Assembly (NCBI RefSeq): GCF_964204645.1
Contig: NC_134036.1
Span: 5,095,600-5,159,599 of the forward strand
Length of the DNA stretch: 64,000 nt
Direction: 5' to 3'
Source of the DNA: Tubulanus polymorphus
Lineage: Eukaryota > Nemertea > Palaeonemertea > Tubulaniformes > Tubulanidae
This document shows, piece by piece, positions 11,127 through 21,004 of the stretch (positions within the stretch are counted from its first letter, which is position 1; each line of letters starts with the position of its first letter). Below the pieces are notes generated by a model. It was not told the DNA's origin. It made no database searches and saw only the letters and a program-made list of their open reading frames with translations. Both the position numbers and the translations under genes were made by a program.

Positions 11127-12723
11127 TTAAAGGGTAACTGACACTCTTTTTAAATTTTGAAATTTAATGTATTCTATTGATCTATAGATTTTCAACCGTT
11201 CCGTTCAAAAATGTTTTAGTTTACGCGCAATTTGTGATTCTGTAACATGATTTTTGACCTCATTTCGTTGTTTACATCGCTTACAGCAGGTGCGCGCTGC
11301 AACGTCATTAAAGGGACATCTGAGAAATAGCGTCCATAGAAATGCGTTGAATTTTGGGGAAACTGCGTGTATTTTCTGTTATATCTCAATGCTAGTTTGT
11401 TTTACAGCTTTGAAACTGGCCAGGGAGGTAAAATGATCTATTGTCTACCGCATAAACCTATGAGCAATGAGTAATTTGAATGAGTAATTTGAATAGGCTA
11501 TATCGATCAAAATGAAGATGCAGATTTCAATCCGCTGCTATGAAGCTATTAAAGTATACTATGCTAAGCTCTCAGCACTGTTACTGCTGCTCCATAGTTC
11601 ACCTATAGTTCAGCATCACAAGCATGCTATACAACAGTGTCTTATAAGCACTCACAGATGTCCATCTCAATAAAGAATAAATAAATTCATATCCATTTAC
11701 TATTTTTCATAGTCATTTAAGACTGATTGCATTTTGTGTGTTAAGGGTTGACTGTGAGCATATTATTTTCTTTATTGCATTTCTCTTTTTTTTCTTTTCT
11801 CTTTTGAGGGACCTGTTTTATACAAACTATTCCTTAGTTTCTACAGGCCCCTCCAGGTCTAATTTACTGTATTTTGTATTATGCTTTGTACACTATGCTG
11901 TAAATTATATTTGAAAAATAAAGTGTTCAAATCAAATCAAATCAAGACTAAGTAGGTAGTTTGAAAACTGACACTTCAAAACTCAACAAAAACTTTCAAT
12001 AAATTTCTACAGCCTTTAAAACAAATATTCAAAGAGATAATGTTTTTCGATTCAAGTTTCACGCTGCGGAAGAGTTTTGATAGATTACATCACAAATCGT
12101 TCACAAACATTATTTGTAAGTTTTTAGATAGGATCGATGAGGAAATAATTTCGTGACCAAAGCCGCTACCAATTATACGAGGTGTATTTCAAGCGAAGAA
12201 TTGAAATTATTCCTGCGGCTAATTTTGTCTAAAATTCATCAGTTCATTAGTCAAAATATCCTTGGTATTAGATCTAACCATGATCTTCAAACACGAAATG
12301 ATTTATACATCCGTGTTCCTTGCTGTCTACTAGAAAATACCATGGATTGCTATTCAAATCCTATTTCTTGCGCTTACTTAGTTTGAACGGATGTGGTCCG
12401 TCCAAATTTCTTTTAATTTTTAATGTCAAGTAGGTATAGAAATTATGTTGAATTGCTCGTGTGGCTTATTCCCTATTCATCTCTATAGACAACATTTCCG
12501 AGCCAGCCATCTCTTTAGTGACATAGTTCTACTAATAGACACTGTACCACTCGTTCGGCAGAAGCAATGTATACACTGAACAGGTGCGCGAACATCAAAA
12601 TCATCAATTCTGACTAGTTTGAATAGATTTTTCCCTATTTTGAAATCACCAAGCCTTATTGTACGCTGTTATTTAGTGTAAAAAGTAGAAAATCTCTAAA
12701 AAAAAGTGTCAGTTACCCTTTAA
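11127..12723. mobile_element. 1.6-kb element with TTAA-flanked inverted termini
   Basis: A 19-bp perfect inverted repeat bounds the segment: TTAAAGGGTAACTGACACT at 11127-11145 and its reverse complement at 12705-12723. Taking TTAA as the target duplication leaves 15-bp inverted termini starting AGGGTAAC. TTAA targets are characteristic of piggyBac, but the end sequence is not the usual CCC type, so the superfamily is uncertain. No transposase ORF is present. The interior carries a retrotransposon 3' tail at 11760-11946, so the element is non-autonomous or has been invaded. Confidence 0.6.
11760..11946 (+). mobile_element. non-LTR retrotransposon 3' end with (AAATC)n tail
   Basis: The stretch ends with GAAAAATAAAGTGTTCAAATC then further AAATC units. 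A polyadenylation-like AATAAA joined to a short repeated tail is typical of CR1/L2-like 3' ends. Only the 3' untranslated part is present. Confidence 0.5.
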
Positions 12724-13480
12724 CTCAGGGAGACATTCTGTACTATTTATTCTTAGAGCATCAATTCAGCTTCATCCCAAGCGGTCGCTGATACCGACCA
12801 ATATTTTTCACGAAGTTTCCACGTCCACCGCGCCTGAAACCGCGTTTCGACCATAGTCCGTGCCAGCTCGAATGGTCGATTTTCTCGTTCCATTTTATCG
12901 ACATTTCGGTGACGAGCGAATATGCCGAACTCCGTTGCATGTTCTGCAATTAACACGATGCATGCCGTATTGTTCGTAACAATGCTGCGTCTTCGCCATT
13001 CGTTGTGCTAATGATAAATCGTTGGGAAGAATGATTTTACTGAAATTTGCATATAGATATTTTCCATGGCGAGTGCTTTTTCTGCGAAGAAAATAAATGC
13101 TCGTCGATAATCGACATGAATTGGTCGCACGGTTCATCGGCGCCGTCTCCGATGAATAATAATGGTGCAACCTGAGCGAGCCTTAGTCGCATTTGTATAA
13201 GTCGTCAACATTTTAATGAAGCTTTTTTCTCTTATTTTCTTCCGTTTTATATTTTTGATCACTGAAGTCGCCACCATTTGTATTTTTAGTTCCATTTACT
13301 AAGTATAAGTTATCATTTGCTCAAGTCGTGATTTGAACCTTCTACGAACCTTCTTGGCTTCACCGATGTGAACTAAAACGATCGATACGATAAGTAACTT
13401 GTAGTAGATCATCATTGTTGGTAAAACCTGAAATAAGATAGAGCCAATTTATCAAACATAAACCATTCAAAGAGCATATA
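12724..13480. other. no gene recognised
   Basis: Short minus-strand ORFs of up to 91 residues occur here, but they overlap in different frames and show no known domain, signal peptide or splice context. Confidence 0.35.
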
Positions 13481-13500
13481 TTTTGGCGAATCTGTCCAAA

Positions 13501-13810
13501 AAGGTATGTTCGGGAATACTGATATCGTCCGCGTTATAATCATTGACGAAACACTCCGTGTCCGGGTTGTAAAAACAATATAAAATCTACGGACACCAAG
13601 AATAAAAAGAGTGGACTGTTTCCTTGAGCTAGCGTTGTTTATTCAACGTTTCGACAATATCCTAATAGGTATCCTCAGGAATGTTGTCCTCATTATAACC
13701 ATCGATGAAACACTCCGAGTCCGTGTTGTAAAGACAAAATAAAATCTATGCACACTGACAATAGAACGTTTTGTGAAATGTTTTTGTGAGCTAGAAGTTG
13801 ATATCAACGT
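13501..13810 (-). repeat. 159-bp tandem duplication with coding-like block
   Basis: Two diverged units offset by 159 bp share, on the minus strand, a block translating to a YN-D-ECF-YN-DDI-PE pattern (CFYNPDTECFVNDYN in one, CLYNTDSECFIDGYN in the other). The copy at 13681-13760 leads directly into the GAAACGTTGAATAAAC motif at 13641-13680. Conservation is clearer in protein than in base sequence, suggesting former coding sequence, perhaps the 3' end of an unrecognised retroelement. I cannot name the protein. Confidence 0.5.
13641..13680 (-). repeat. GAAACGTTGAATAA motif copy
   Basis: On the minus strand: TCCTGAGGATACC, then ATTAGGATATTGTCGAAACG and TTGAATAA. It matches the copy at 17080-17122. 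Confidence 0.65.
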
Positions 13811-13861
13811 TGGGACTATATTTTGACTATTCGACAATTCCCAGTGTATGGGCGACAAAAG

Positions 13862-13960
13862 TAGAACATGGGCAACGGGCTGGAACTGGAGATAGATTGA
13901 CGCTAAGCTAGCTCAAATCTACACGTTCGAGCAACTGATTGTATCCAGCCAGTTATTAAC
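13862..13960 (-). mobile_element. fragment of the 6553-6910 MITE family
   Basis: Contains, in reverse orientation, the central part of the MITE (reverse complement of GAGCAACTGATTGTATCCAG, and ACTGGAGATAGAT). Neither terminal repeat is kept. Confidence 0.5.
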
Positions 13961-15690
13961 CTCGAAAGGAATTACCAGCGAAAAGTTTCAGTTTCAGTTT
14001 CAAAGTTTTTTCGCGGATCTTTGAGAAAATAAGCTTAGAAAAAAAGAATAACTTTTAATATCAGGACAGTATTGAATCCTAAATTACATGTCAGCACATG
14101 TGGTGACATGTATAATTTGTAACACGTTTAATCGCAATTGATACGTTTAGATACATTGATCCAGACTGCCCAGCGAGGCGGGACTTGTTCCTTTTCCCAA
14201 ACTGGAACTTCCGATTATCTCGACAGTCCATGGACCTCGTGTCTTTTAAACTTGCTTTCATGATGCGAACATCTACGTAAGTTATTTTGATTCCCGCGGC
14301 CCCGATACATAATCGAAGACACAAATGTCCGAGAAGGTGCGAAAGTGCAATAACACTCACCCTGATTAACAATTAGGGATTGCGATTGAGCATTCTCAAG
14401 AAGTTTGCATGTCGCGATTTTATTTCCCACAAAGGATTTGCGCACGCGCAGCAATGAATGATATAGCAATGAGAACAACCGCAATTATACTATATCCACA
14501 CAGTGTCGCCCCTTGTGTCGTTTAGCCGACATTACATAATTTGACGTTACACTTAGACATTTTGACGGTGAACTTTTGCAGATTTTTAAGGTAATTTTCG
14601 CCGATACCAGTGCTATATCTCTCTTGCGCTGTGTTATCGCAATGGGTCGAAAAAATATAAAAGCATTATTCTTTATGTAATTGTTCATAATGAACGTAAA
14701 TGCACGCGTGTCTGGCTGGTTGGCAAATTATTCATGCCAATTTCCGTTGTAAATTGCGTAATTATTGCCCGATGTTATCAGAAATTGGTTGACGTGCAAT
14801 GATCGACACGAAAACAAGCCCCCAATTCAACCCAATTGCGCATGGTTCGGAAAATAGCGTTTCATTTTTGATATTGCAAATAACAATGGTGCTGGTTGGA
14901 ACAATGAAGTTTGCACAATCGGTAATAATAATAATAGTTTACTTGTGCAATTAATGATAACGTATAGTGGCTGTGGGCGTGTATATCGGAAAAAACTGAT
15001 TTTATCCAGATCGTTCATTCATTAGATTAAGTTTATCGCATACGTCATGTATTTGATATCAGTTGTTGAAATTATATTGATCCGCAGCTAAATTCTATTC
15101 TCAAAAAGATGAAACGATCTAATACGTATATGCAGTTGTCTCGGTACGTTTTGGTAAATACATCGTTTTTGTTGTGTATCGTAAACAACTGCCCGCCTTA
15201 ATGGTTGTTCGTCTCGAACGTTTATCTATACTTGTATCAGGCGAGGTGTCTAAATTTTTGACGGCAATTACGGTGCTACGTGTAGTTATGAGAGGAATTC
15301 GCAACTGGTAATGAGACATTATAAAATAAACCTATGAAACACGCCGACCCTTAATCTACCAATAAATCGATCATTAAGAGTAATTCGTATTATTGTATTT
15401 ACCAGAAGTGGACGTTTTTGTGTGTTTCAATTTACATATGTACTTATTATGGAAAAATAACGTAAGCGAGAAAGATGATATTTCGGCTAATATCATCTAT
15501 TACTGTTTAGACAAAATTGAATATTGCTCGTTATGGGAATTGTGGTTATTGTATAAGTTTTAAAATGAACGAATTTGAGGGTTGGAATAGCAACAAATTC
15601 GAGGGTTGGAATGGCAGTATGTAATTGTATCGGTGCGGTTGAGAGGCCACAGGCACTTAGATATGGTCTTTGTGACCGTGTTAGTAAGTA
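13961..15690. other. no gene seen
   Basis: AT-rich sequence. Small minus-strand ORFs at 14091-14688 and 15119-15319 lack identifiable domains or paired splice sites. A 14-bp direct repeat (TTCGAGGGTTGGAA type) occurs at about 15571-15610. Confidence 0.35.
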
Positions 15691-15696
15691 AAAATT

Positions 15697-15862
15697 GGGG
15701 GTTTGATGCCAGAAGGATGAAGTTTGAGGCTAGGTAGGTTTTTGGGTAATATACTAGAAAATCTTTTTCTATATAAATGGGGGTTTCATACGAGAAGTAT
15801 GAAATATGAGACTAGTTTGGTTTTTGGGCAAAAATGTTGGGTATTTTTTTTCTATATTAATG
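15697..15862 (+). repeat. 83-bp tandem repeat ending in TATA-like motif
   Basis: Two units (15697-15778, 15779-15862) start GGGGGTTT and end TTTTTCTATATAAATG or a diverged form. Similar GAGGTTAGGTAGG and TTTTATATAAATG sequences recur at 16405-16490. They frame the AT-rich block that follows and might be repeated promoter-like elements of the inserted DNA. Confidence 0.55.
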
Positions 15863-16080
15863 ATGAATGATAATACACTTGAAAATCGTGATAGATTCTG
15901 CCATTTTCTCCGAATTTCTTAAAACTTCGATTTGAAATTTGCAATTCCACATAAGTTTATGCCAAAAATTCAACATTTTTTCGCAGGCGTCAAATGATTT
16001 ATTACAATTAATTTTCTTGTTATACTAAGGAAAGAGATAAAAATATTAAGTGTAAACAATGTACAGATGAAATATTTGAT

Positions 16081-16305
16081 ATGAAAAGATGTATAGGTTG
16101 TGGTGAATTAACAAAATATTCGAAATTTCATAAAAGAAAAGGGTCGTTTAAGGATGGTTTAGTTTATAAATGTAAAAGATGTGTTCGTGAATTGCAAAAA
16201 GATTGTAGAGAAAGGGTAAAAGAATATAAAGAATATCTTAAGTGTTTAGATGAGGAAAAAATGATTATGAATATTGTGATCAATGTAAGCAGTCATCACC
16301 TTTAG
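16081..16305 (+). pseudogene. zinc-ribbon protein fragment in AT-rich block
   Basis: 74 codons, Lys- and Cys-rich, with two CxxC pairs (CIGC and CKRC) about 26 residues apart and an F..KDGL.Y segment between, as in endonuclease VII/HNH-like zinc modules. Another CxxC (CKQC) is in frame just upstream, and more CxxC pairs lie downstream in a shifted frame, so the gene was longer and is broken. No host-type splice sites are seen. Confidence 0.35.
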
Positions 16306-17079
16306 TTTGTTTTAAAATTCAATATAAAATATCAAGAATTTGTGAATGTTGTATTGAATTTAATAAATCTAATTCGATTTAAAGAATATTTAGGTAGACA
16401 TGCATGAGGTTAGGTAGGTAAAATATATCAAGTAGAAATGAGGTTGGGTAGGTCAAAAAACCTTTGGTAAATTCCTTTTATATAAATGCAGAGAAATCAA
16501 ACCAATGGAAATAGCAATGAAATATCCTCAATGAAATTGAATGAATTAAATGCAAGATTCGCGCCCAAAAAAATAAGAATTTAAATTTGAAAAATTAAAT
16601 GAATTATCAGTAGATGATGAATATCATATTGATAAACAAGAAAAAATTGATACTACATACATCATGAAGGATTAAATAGCAAGCATAAATGTAGAACTAT
16701 ATTAGCTGAAAGATAGATGCAATTAACAGATGAAGAATTAGTTGAGTTAAGTAATAATAATGTTTATTCGAAATATAATGGAAAAGATGAAGATGGTTGC
16801 CATTTAATAGAATTTATTGAACCTGAATGATAACATGTAACCGAAATAGATTAGATATCAAGTAACCGAAATGAATTAAATATAAAAGTAGTGAGATATT
16901 GATTTAAAATTAATTTTGTAAATATTGTTTTCGAGTTTAGCTCTTTTTGATGAAGAAGTGAAGTATCATTCAGATTTAATTGTAAAAAATCTTTAAAATA
17001 AATGCAAGATAAATTAAAAGTATATAGAATATATGTTGATTCTAGAAAACTTACAAATTGTTGTTGTATCTCCTGTATT

Positions 17080-17122
17080 CCTGAAGATGACTGTTAGGAT
17101 ATAGTCGAAACGTTGAATAAAC
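17080..17122 (+). repeat. GAAACGTTGAATAAAC motif copy
   Basis: CCTGAAGATGACTGTTAGGA followed by TATAGTCGAAACGTTGAATA and AAC. GACT and AGTC can pair to form a short stem between CTGA-GATGA and CGAAACG. Confidence 0.7.
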
Positions 17123-17448
17123 TACTACCTCAAAGTAACATTTTCGGGTTCTCTCTACATCGCGTCGACACGGATATAGTGTCTCTTTAGTTTTAGACAA
17201 CTCCGATGGTACACTAAACGCGGCGCCACTAGTGCTTGTAACTCATTCATTCATCCGAGCAATACAAAATTTCCCACGCCCCAGCCCACGAAAATGAGGG
17301 CATTAATCAAAGATCCGCCACCATAGCTCTCTGCTCGCCCACCCATTGATTATTCATGAGAAATTTCAGTATTCAACTCGCAGCAGTTATCGCGGAGATG
17401 TTCAAGAGGTTACTCTCACGTTCTGAGTCATTTTGATAAGTCTAAGCT

Positions 17449-17793
17449 ATGCTATCCGGGAAGTGTAAAATATTTCTAAGTAAAAATCTTACATATAATG
17501 AATTAAATTATTTGAAATCAGGTGATGTTATAAAAACCTTCAAACTTCATGAAGTCGCAAGAATAGCAAGGATTAATGATGCTTTATCTGAAACAATAAT
17601 TAATGGTTCTTCAAAATTGTGCAACCATTTTTTACCAATAAACGAAGAAAATAAATTAAATGATGAATTAAAAAATTATTATTTCGTTATAAACGAATTA
17701 AATAATTGGGTTGGCTATTCATCATTTAAATTAGGAGGTTTTATGTTACTTTTTTCAACGGGCATAATTACATTTTCGAATAAAAAAAACTAA
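17449..17793 (+). pseudogene. unidentified 114-codon AT-rich ORF
   Basis: An open frame rich in Asn, Lys and Leu with a hydrophobic C-terminal segment (GGFMLLFSTGIITF). It belongs to the AT-rich block, and nearby frames are interrupted by stops. Function unknown; an intact short gene cannot be excluded. Confidence 0.25.
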
Positions 17794-18028
17794 CAAAGTA
17801 GTAGTGATGAAACAAAGGGAATTTCTCAACAAATAAGTGGAGAATGAGAAAAGTGTTAGCCTAGCTCCTGGTGAAAAAAAACAAGATCTAATAAACAACT
17901 TACTTGGGCTAAAGAAATAGGAAGAAGATCTACTGAATTTTAAAAGAAATTAAAAAGAAAAAATTAAATGAACGTGCCAATGATATCAATGTTAATAGAA
18001 ATTTTAATGAATACTTTTATCTAACAAC

Positions 18029-18262
18029 TGTTATATTAATATTTGGGTGTTTTTCTTGTTATTGCGTCGGTATTCCAACACGCTTCACGGGCTATCGGTT
18101 TTCGCGCCTTTTTAGTGGGCGTTTACTGTACGTTTTGGACTTGCGTGTTTACATTCTTGGTCATGGCACACACGCACGCTGTAAGCAATACATGCCGATT
18201 TTGTATACATAGTGTAAATAAAGTTCCGTTAATCAAACACCAGCCATTCGTCTATATTTCAG
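18029..18262 (+). mobile_element. probable LTR of a BEL/Pao retrotransposon
   Basis: Begins TGTTATATTAAT, contains AATAAAG (about 18219) and ends near CA at about 18262, shortly before a gag-like reading frame. That is the expected arrangement of a 5' LTR, leader and gag. A matching 3' LTR was not found in the window, so the right boundary is approximate. Confidence 0.45.
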
Positions 18263-18314
18263 GAGAAGTAAATGGTATCTCGAAAAATGTCATCTTCAGA
18301 AGAGAAACTCCAGT

Positions 18315-19830
18315 TTGAAGGGAAACAGAACGGGAATCAGACGACCAGTAACAAGGTATGTCAACGAACTCGATCGTTTAGTGCCTGCCCATTCCGATGA
18401 TACCAGTTTGCTGGAGGAGATTACATCGAAATTAGAATCGAAATTCCATGCCTTATCGTGTAACCAACAAAAAGAGTTTGTCGGTGTTATTATTTTTTTG
18501 AGCCTTTCTATCATAATCATATATTTCAATGTTTAAATTGTATATTTTTCGTAGATATTGATTGAAATTGATGATTTGGGGAAAAATGCTGGATTCGGGC
18601 ATCAATGGCGGCCATCTTGGATTTATGCAAATTAGGGTCAAAAGACAGGTGCACCTGTGTGTGTCGACATCTTAAATGAATTATGTGGATGTTATCTATT
18701 TGTGTGCAAAAAGGGGACATTTGTACTCCATTTTGCAGCTTCAGGTCATTTTTTAGACTTAGCAAGCCCACTATATAGACCCCAGCGAGTTAGAACCGTG
18801 CAGGGCGGATCATGAAACCTACGAAAAATCCGCAGATGAAGCGTTGTGGAGAGCACGGGCGCTAATACGCGAAATAAAACAGGGAAATATACCCTACCGT
18901 TGCGTCCCAACTAGTAGTTTCAGTTCGACGGTAAAGTTGCCGAAACTTACGTAACCGAAATTCAATGGCGATCCGTTACAATGGAGGAATTTCTGGGATT
19001 CGTTTGATGTCAGTTGTTAATAAATTCGCGTATTTGAAATCGTGTTTATCGTAAACGTGTTGCCGTGTATTTCTGGGTTGTCCGCATGCATCAGGAGATA
19101 GTTACAACCACGCCGTAGAGTCGTTCGATTTGGAAATCCGCAAAAGCTCGTAAAAATTCATACGAAAGCGCTCCTTAACATTAGGAACCGGTTATCATCT
19201 GTATCGGAATTACGTTCATTTTACGACAATATCAACATCAACGTTCGTTCGCTCGAAAGCCTATTTGAGTGTAAGGAAGCGTATTAAGCCGTCTAGAAGT
19301 ATGAGAACCCAATATTTTTTTGAAAAAGTTTTTTTTCGAAATTAATTTCGCAAAATCTGAGGGCTTGAAATTTATTAAAGTCGCATGGAAAGAGTAAAGG
19401 AAACAACCAGATTCGTACGTTGATTTGTTAGTGCCGATTCTCCTCGAAAAGTTGCCGTTATCTACCGTCCAAAATATATCGCGTGTTCGACAATGCGTCG
19501 ATTGGACATTGGTTGATCTTCTAGCATGTCTAAAAAATGAAATTGATGCCTTAGAATTATGTAGCTGAGATTATTTCATTTTAGGAGCGAAACAAAGTTC
19601 TTTTGTAGCTACTGGCACAATTACTGGTAAATCTAGGCATTATTCATTTTCCAATAGGAAATGTGTTTACTGCACAGGTCACTCTTCAAACAATTGTATG
19701 AAATATAGTTCAATTCTGGCTAGAAAACGTATGATCAAAGATCAAGGATTGTGTTTTAATTGTTTGCGAAATGATCACGATATCAAAAATTGCATATCTG
19801 ATTCCGGGTGCAAAAAGCGTGACTAACACC
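18315..19830 (+). pseudogene. BEL/Pao retrotransposon gag remnant
   Basis: Broken gag of a BEL/Pao LTR retrotransposon, which packages element RNA. At 18315-18490 the frame reads RRPVTRYVNELDRL and LEEITSKLESKF, a typical gag N-terminus. Unrelated sequence follows (about 18490-18780). At about 18940-19000 comes the DUF1759 hallmark PKFNGDPLQW..FWDSFD, then NIRNRLSSVSELRSFYD. At 19655-19810 two zinc knuckles follow (CVYCTGHSSNNC; CFNCLRNDHDIKNC). Stops and frameshifts separate these parts. No protease, reverse transcriptase or integrase was recognised downstream, so the element is dead and truncated. Confidence 0.75.
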
Positions 19831-20344
19831 ACACTAGTAATATGTGAAGGGTTTGAAGTAAAAAGATCGGGTCTTGTAAATTGGCCAGATTCAGGTTTAT
19901 ATCACTTCATTCCAGAATTCTGACGATAGCTCAGTCTTATTGATCGAACGCGAACACGACACAAATAAAGTTAAGCGAACTGATTCAAAAAACATTTCTA
20001 GAAGTGTAGTCAACACACAGTTAATGCTTCAATTCGATTCTATCAAAGACCGCATTTCGGGTTGTATTTACTCGCATGATTCCGGAGTTCTTTTTGAGAC
20101 GACGGTTCACAGCGTAGACTATCTTTAAAGCAAATAATTTCTTGCTCGGATGCCACGCACCTGGCGCAACACTGCCGGCTGTCTTCGTACGTCGTCCAGC
20201 ATCAAATCTCGTATCTATTCAAGAAACAAACCTTGGATAACTATATATTAACTATATAGAGAAACTTCGTTAGAAATAACAGCAATTCATTATTACAACT
20301 TTATTATCACTTCATTATTATAGTATTCATTATTATACAATAGT

Positions 20345-20353
20345 ACAATTATA

Positions 20354-20405
<52 letters not shown>

Positions 20406-20450
20406 TTATTATTATTATTGTTAGCATTATTACTATTAATAGCATTATTT
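20345..20450 (+). repeat. (ATT)n microsatellite
   Basis: A long run of TTA/ATT trinucleotides with a few interruptions. Confidence 0.95.
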
Positions 20451-20489
20451 ACATAAGTATCACTGCACATTCCCCTTCACTCTGCACAA

Positions 20490-20640
20490 GGTTCCAGCGC
20501 CTTAATTTTAAGTACAGCCTGTTGGCTGGCACTGGATACCTCGTAACCGTACTATGTTATTTGTTAAAAGTATTAACTGTTCTTGCGATTATATGTATCA
20601 TGGTTTACGAAAATAAATTATCATTATTATAGTTACAGGG
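20490..20640 (+). mobile_element. retrotransposon-like 3' end with ATT tail
   Basis: GGCACTGGATACCTCGTAAC and a GAAAATAAATTATCATTATT ending look like a non-LTR element 3' terminus carrying AATAAA and a simple tail. No coding part is seen. Confidence 0.35.
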
Positions 20641-20679
20641 CATCTCCCCTTATGGTAGAACCCCCGCTCGGAGATGTCC

Positions 20680-20763
20680 GTTTCTCGAATTGTATTTATG
20701 TGTGTACATAGATTATCTATAATTAGAGAGAATAAAGCATTCATTCATTCATTCATTCATTCA
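20680..20763 (+). mobile_element. non-LTR retrotransposon 3' tail with (CATT)n
   Basis: Ends GAGAATAAAGCATTCATTCA continuing to 20762. It is homologous to the reverse-oriented copy at 7845-8015. Confidence 0.6.
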
Positions 20764-20939
20764 AAAAAGAAGTTGAAAATATATAAAAATGATCGAATAC
20801 TGAATTATGAGATTATTGTGTCTGTACGATTGCTCCCGGCTGATGTAGACCTTAATTACGCGAAGCGATGCTTAGTAAATTGTTGCAAATTTTTGTAAAA
20901 ATTACAAGTAATCAACATAGAATTAGTAATCGACAGTTG

Positions 20940-20948
20940 TATATAAAG
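20940..20948 (+). promoter_or_regulatory. TATA box of the cadherin gene
   Basis: TATATAAAG lies 57 bp before the cadherin ATG (21005), with a candidate initiator region around 20970. The leader would be short. Confidence 0.6.
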
Positions 20949-21004
20949 TGAATACAGTGTGCTGTTTGAGGCAGTGAGTACAGTATTTCACACAACAGCG
21001 AAAG

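Larger units (their letters stand above)
15863..18028 (+). mobile_element. AT-rich block of decayed ORFs, possibly virus-derived
   Basis: Base composition and Lys/Asn/Ile-rich plus-strand coding differ sharply from the surrounding DNA. At 16081-16305 an open frame carries CxxCG ... FHKRKGSFKDGLVYKCKRC, a zinc-ribbon pattern seen in HNH/endonuclease VII-like proteins of phages and large DNA viruses. The next stretch continues in another frame with more CxxC pairs (about 16270-16380), indicating a frameshift. Further broken frames lie at 16690-16830 and 17449-17900. The GAAACGTTG motif at 17080-17122 interrupts the block. Its right edge meets an LTR-like start at 18029. Origin from a virus or Polinton-like element is inference. 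Confidence 0.4.
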
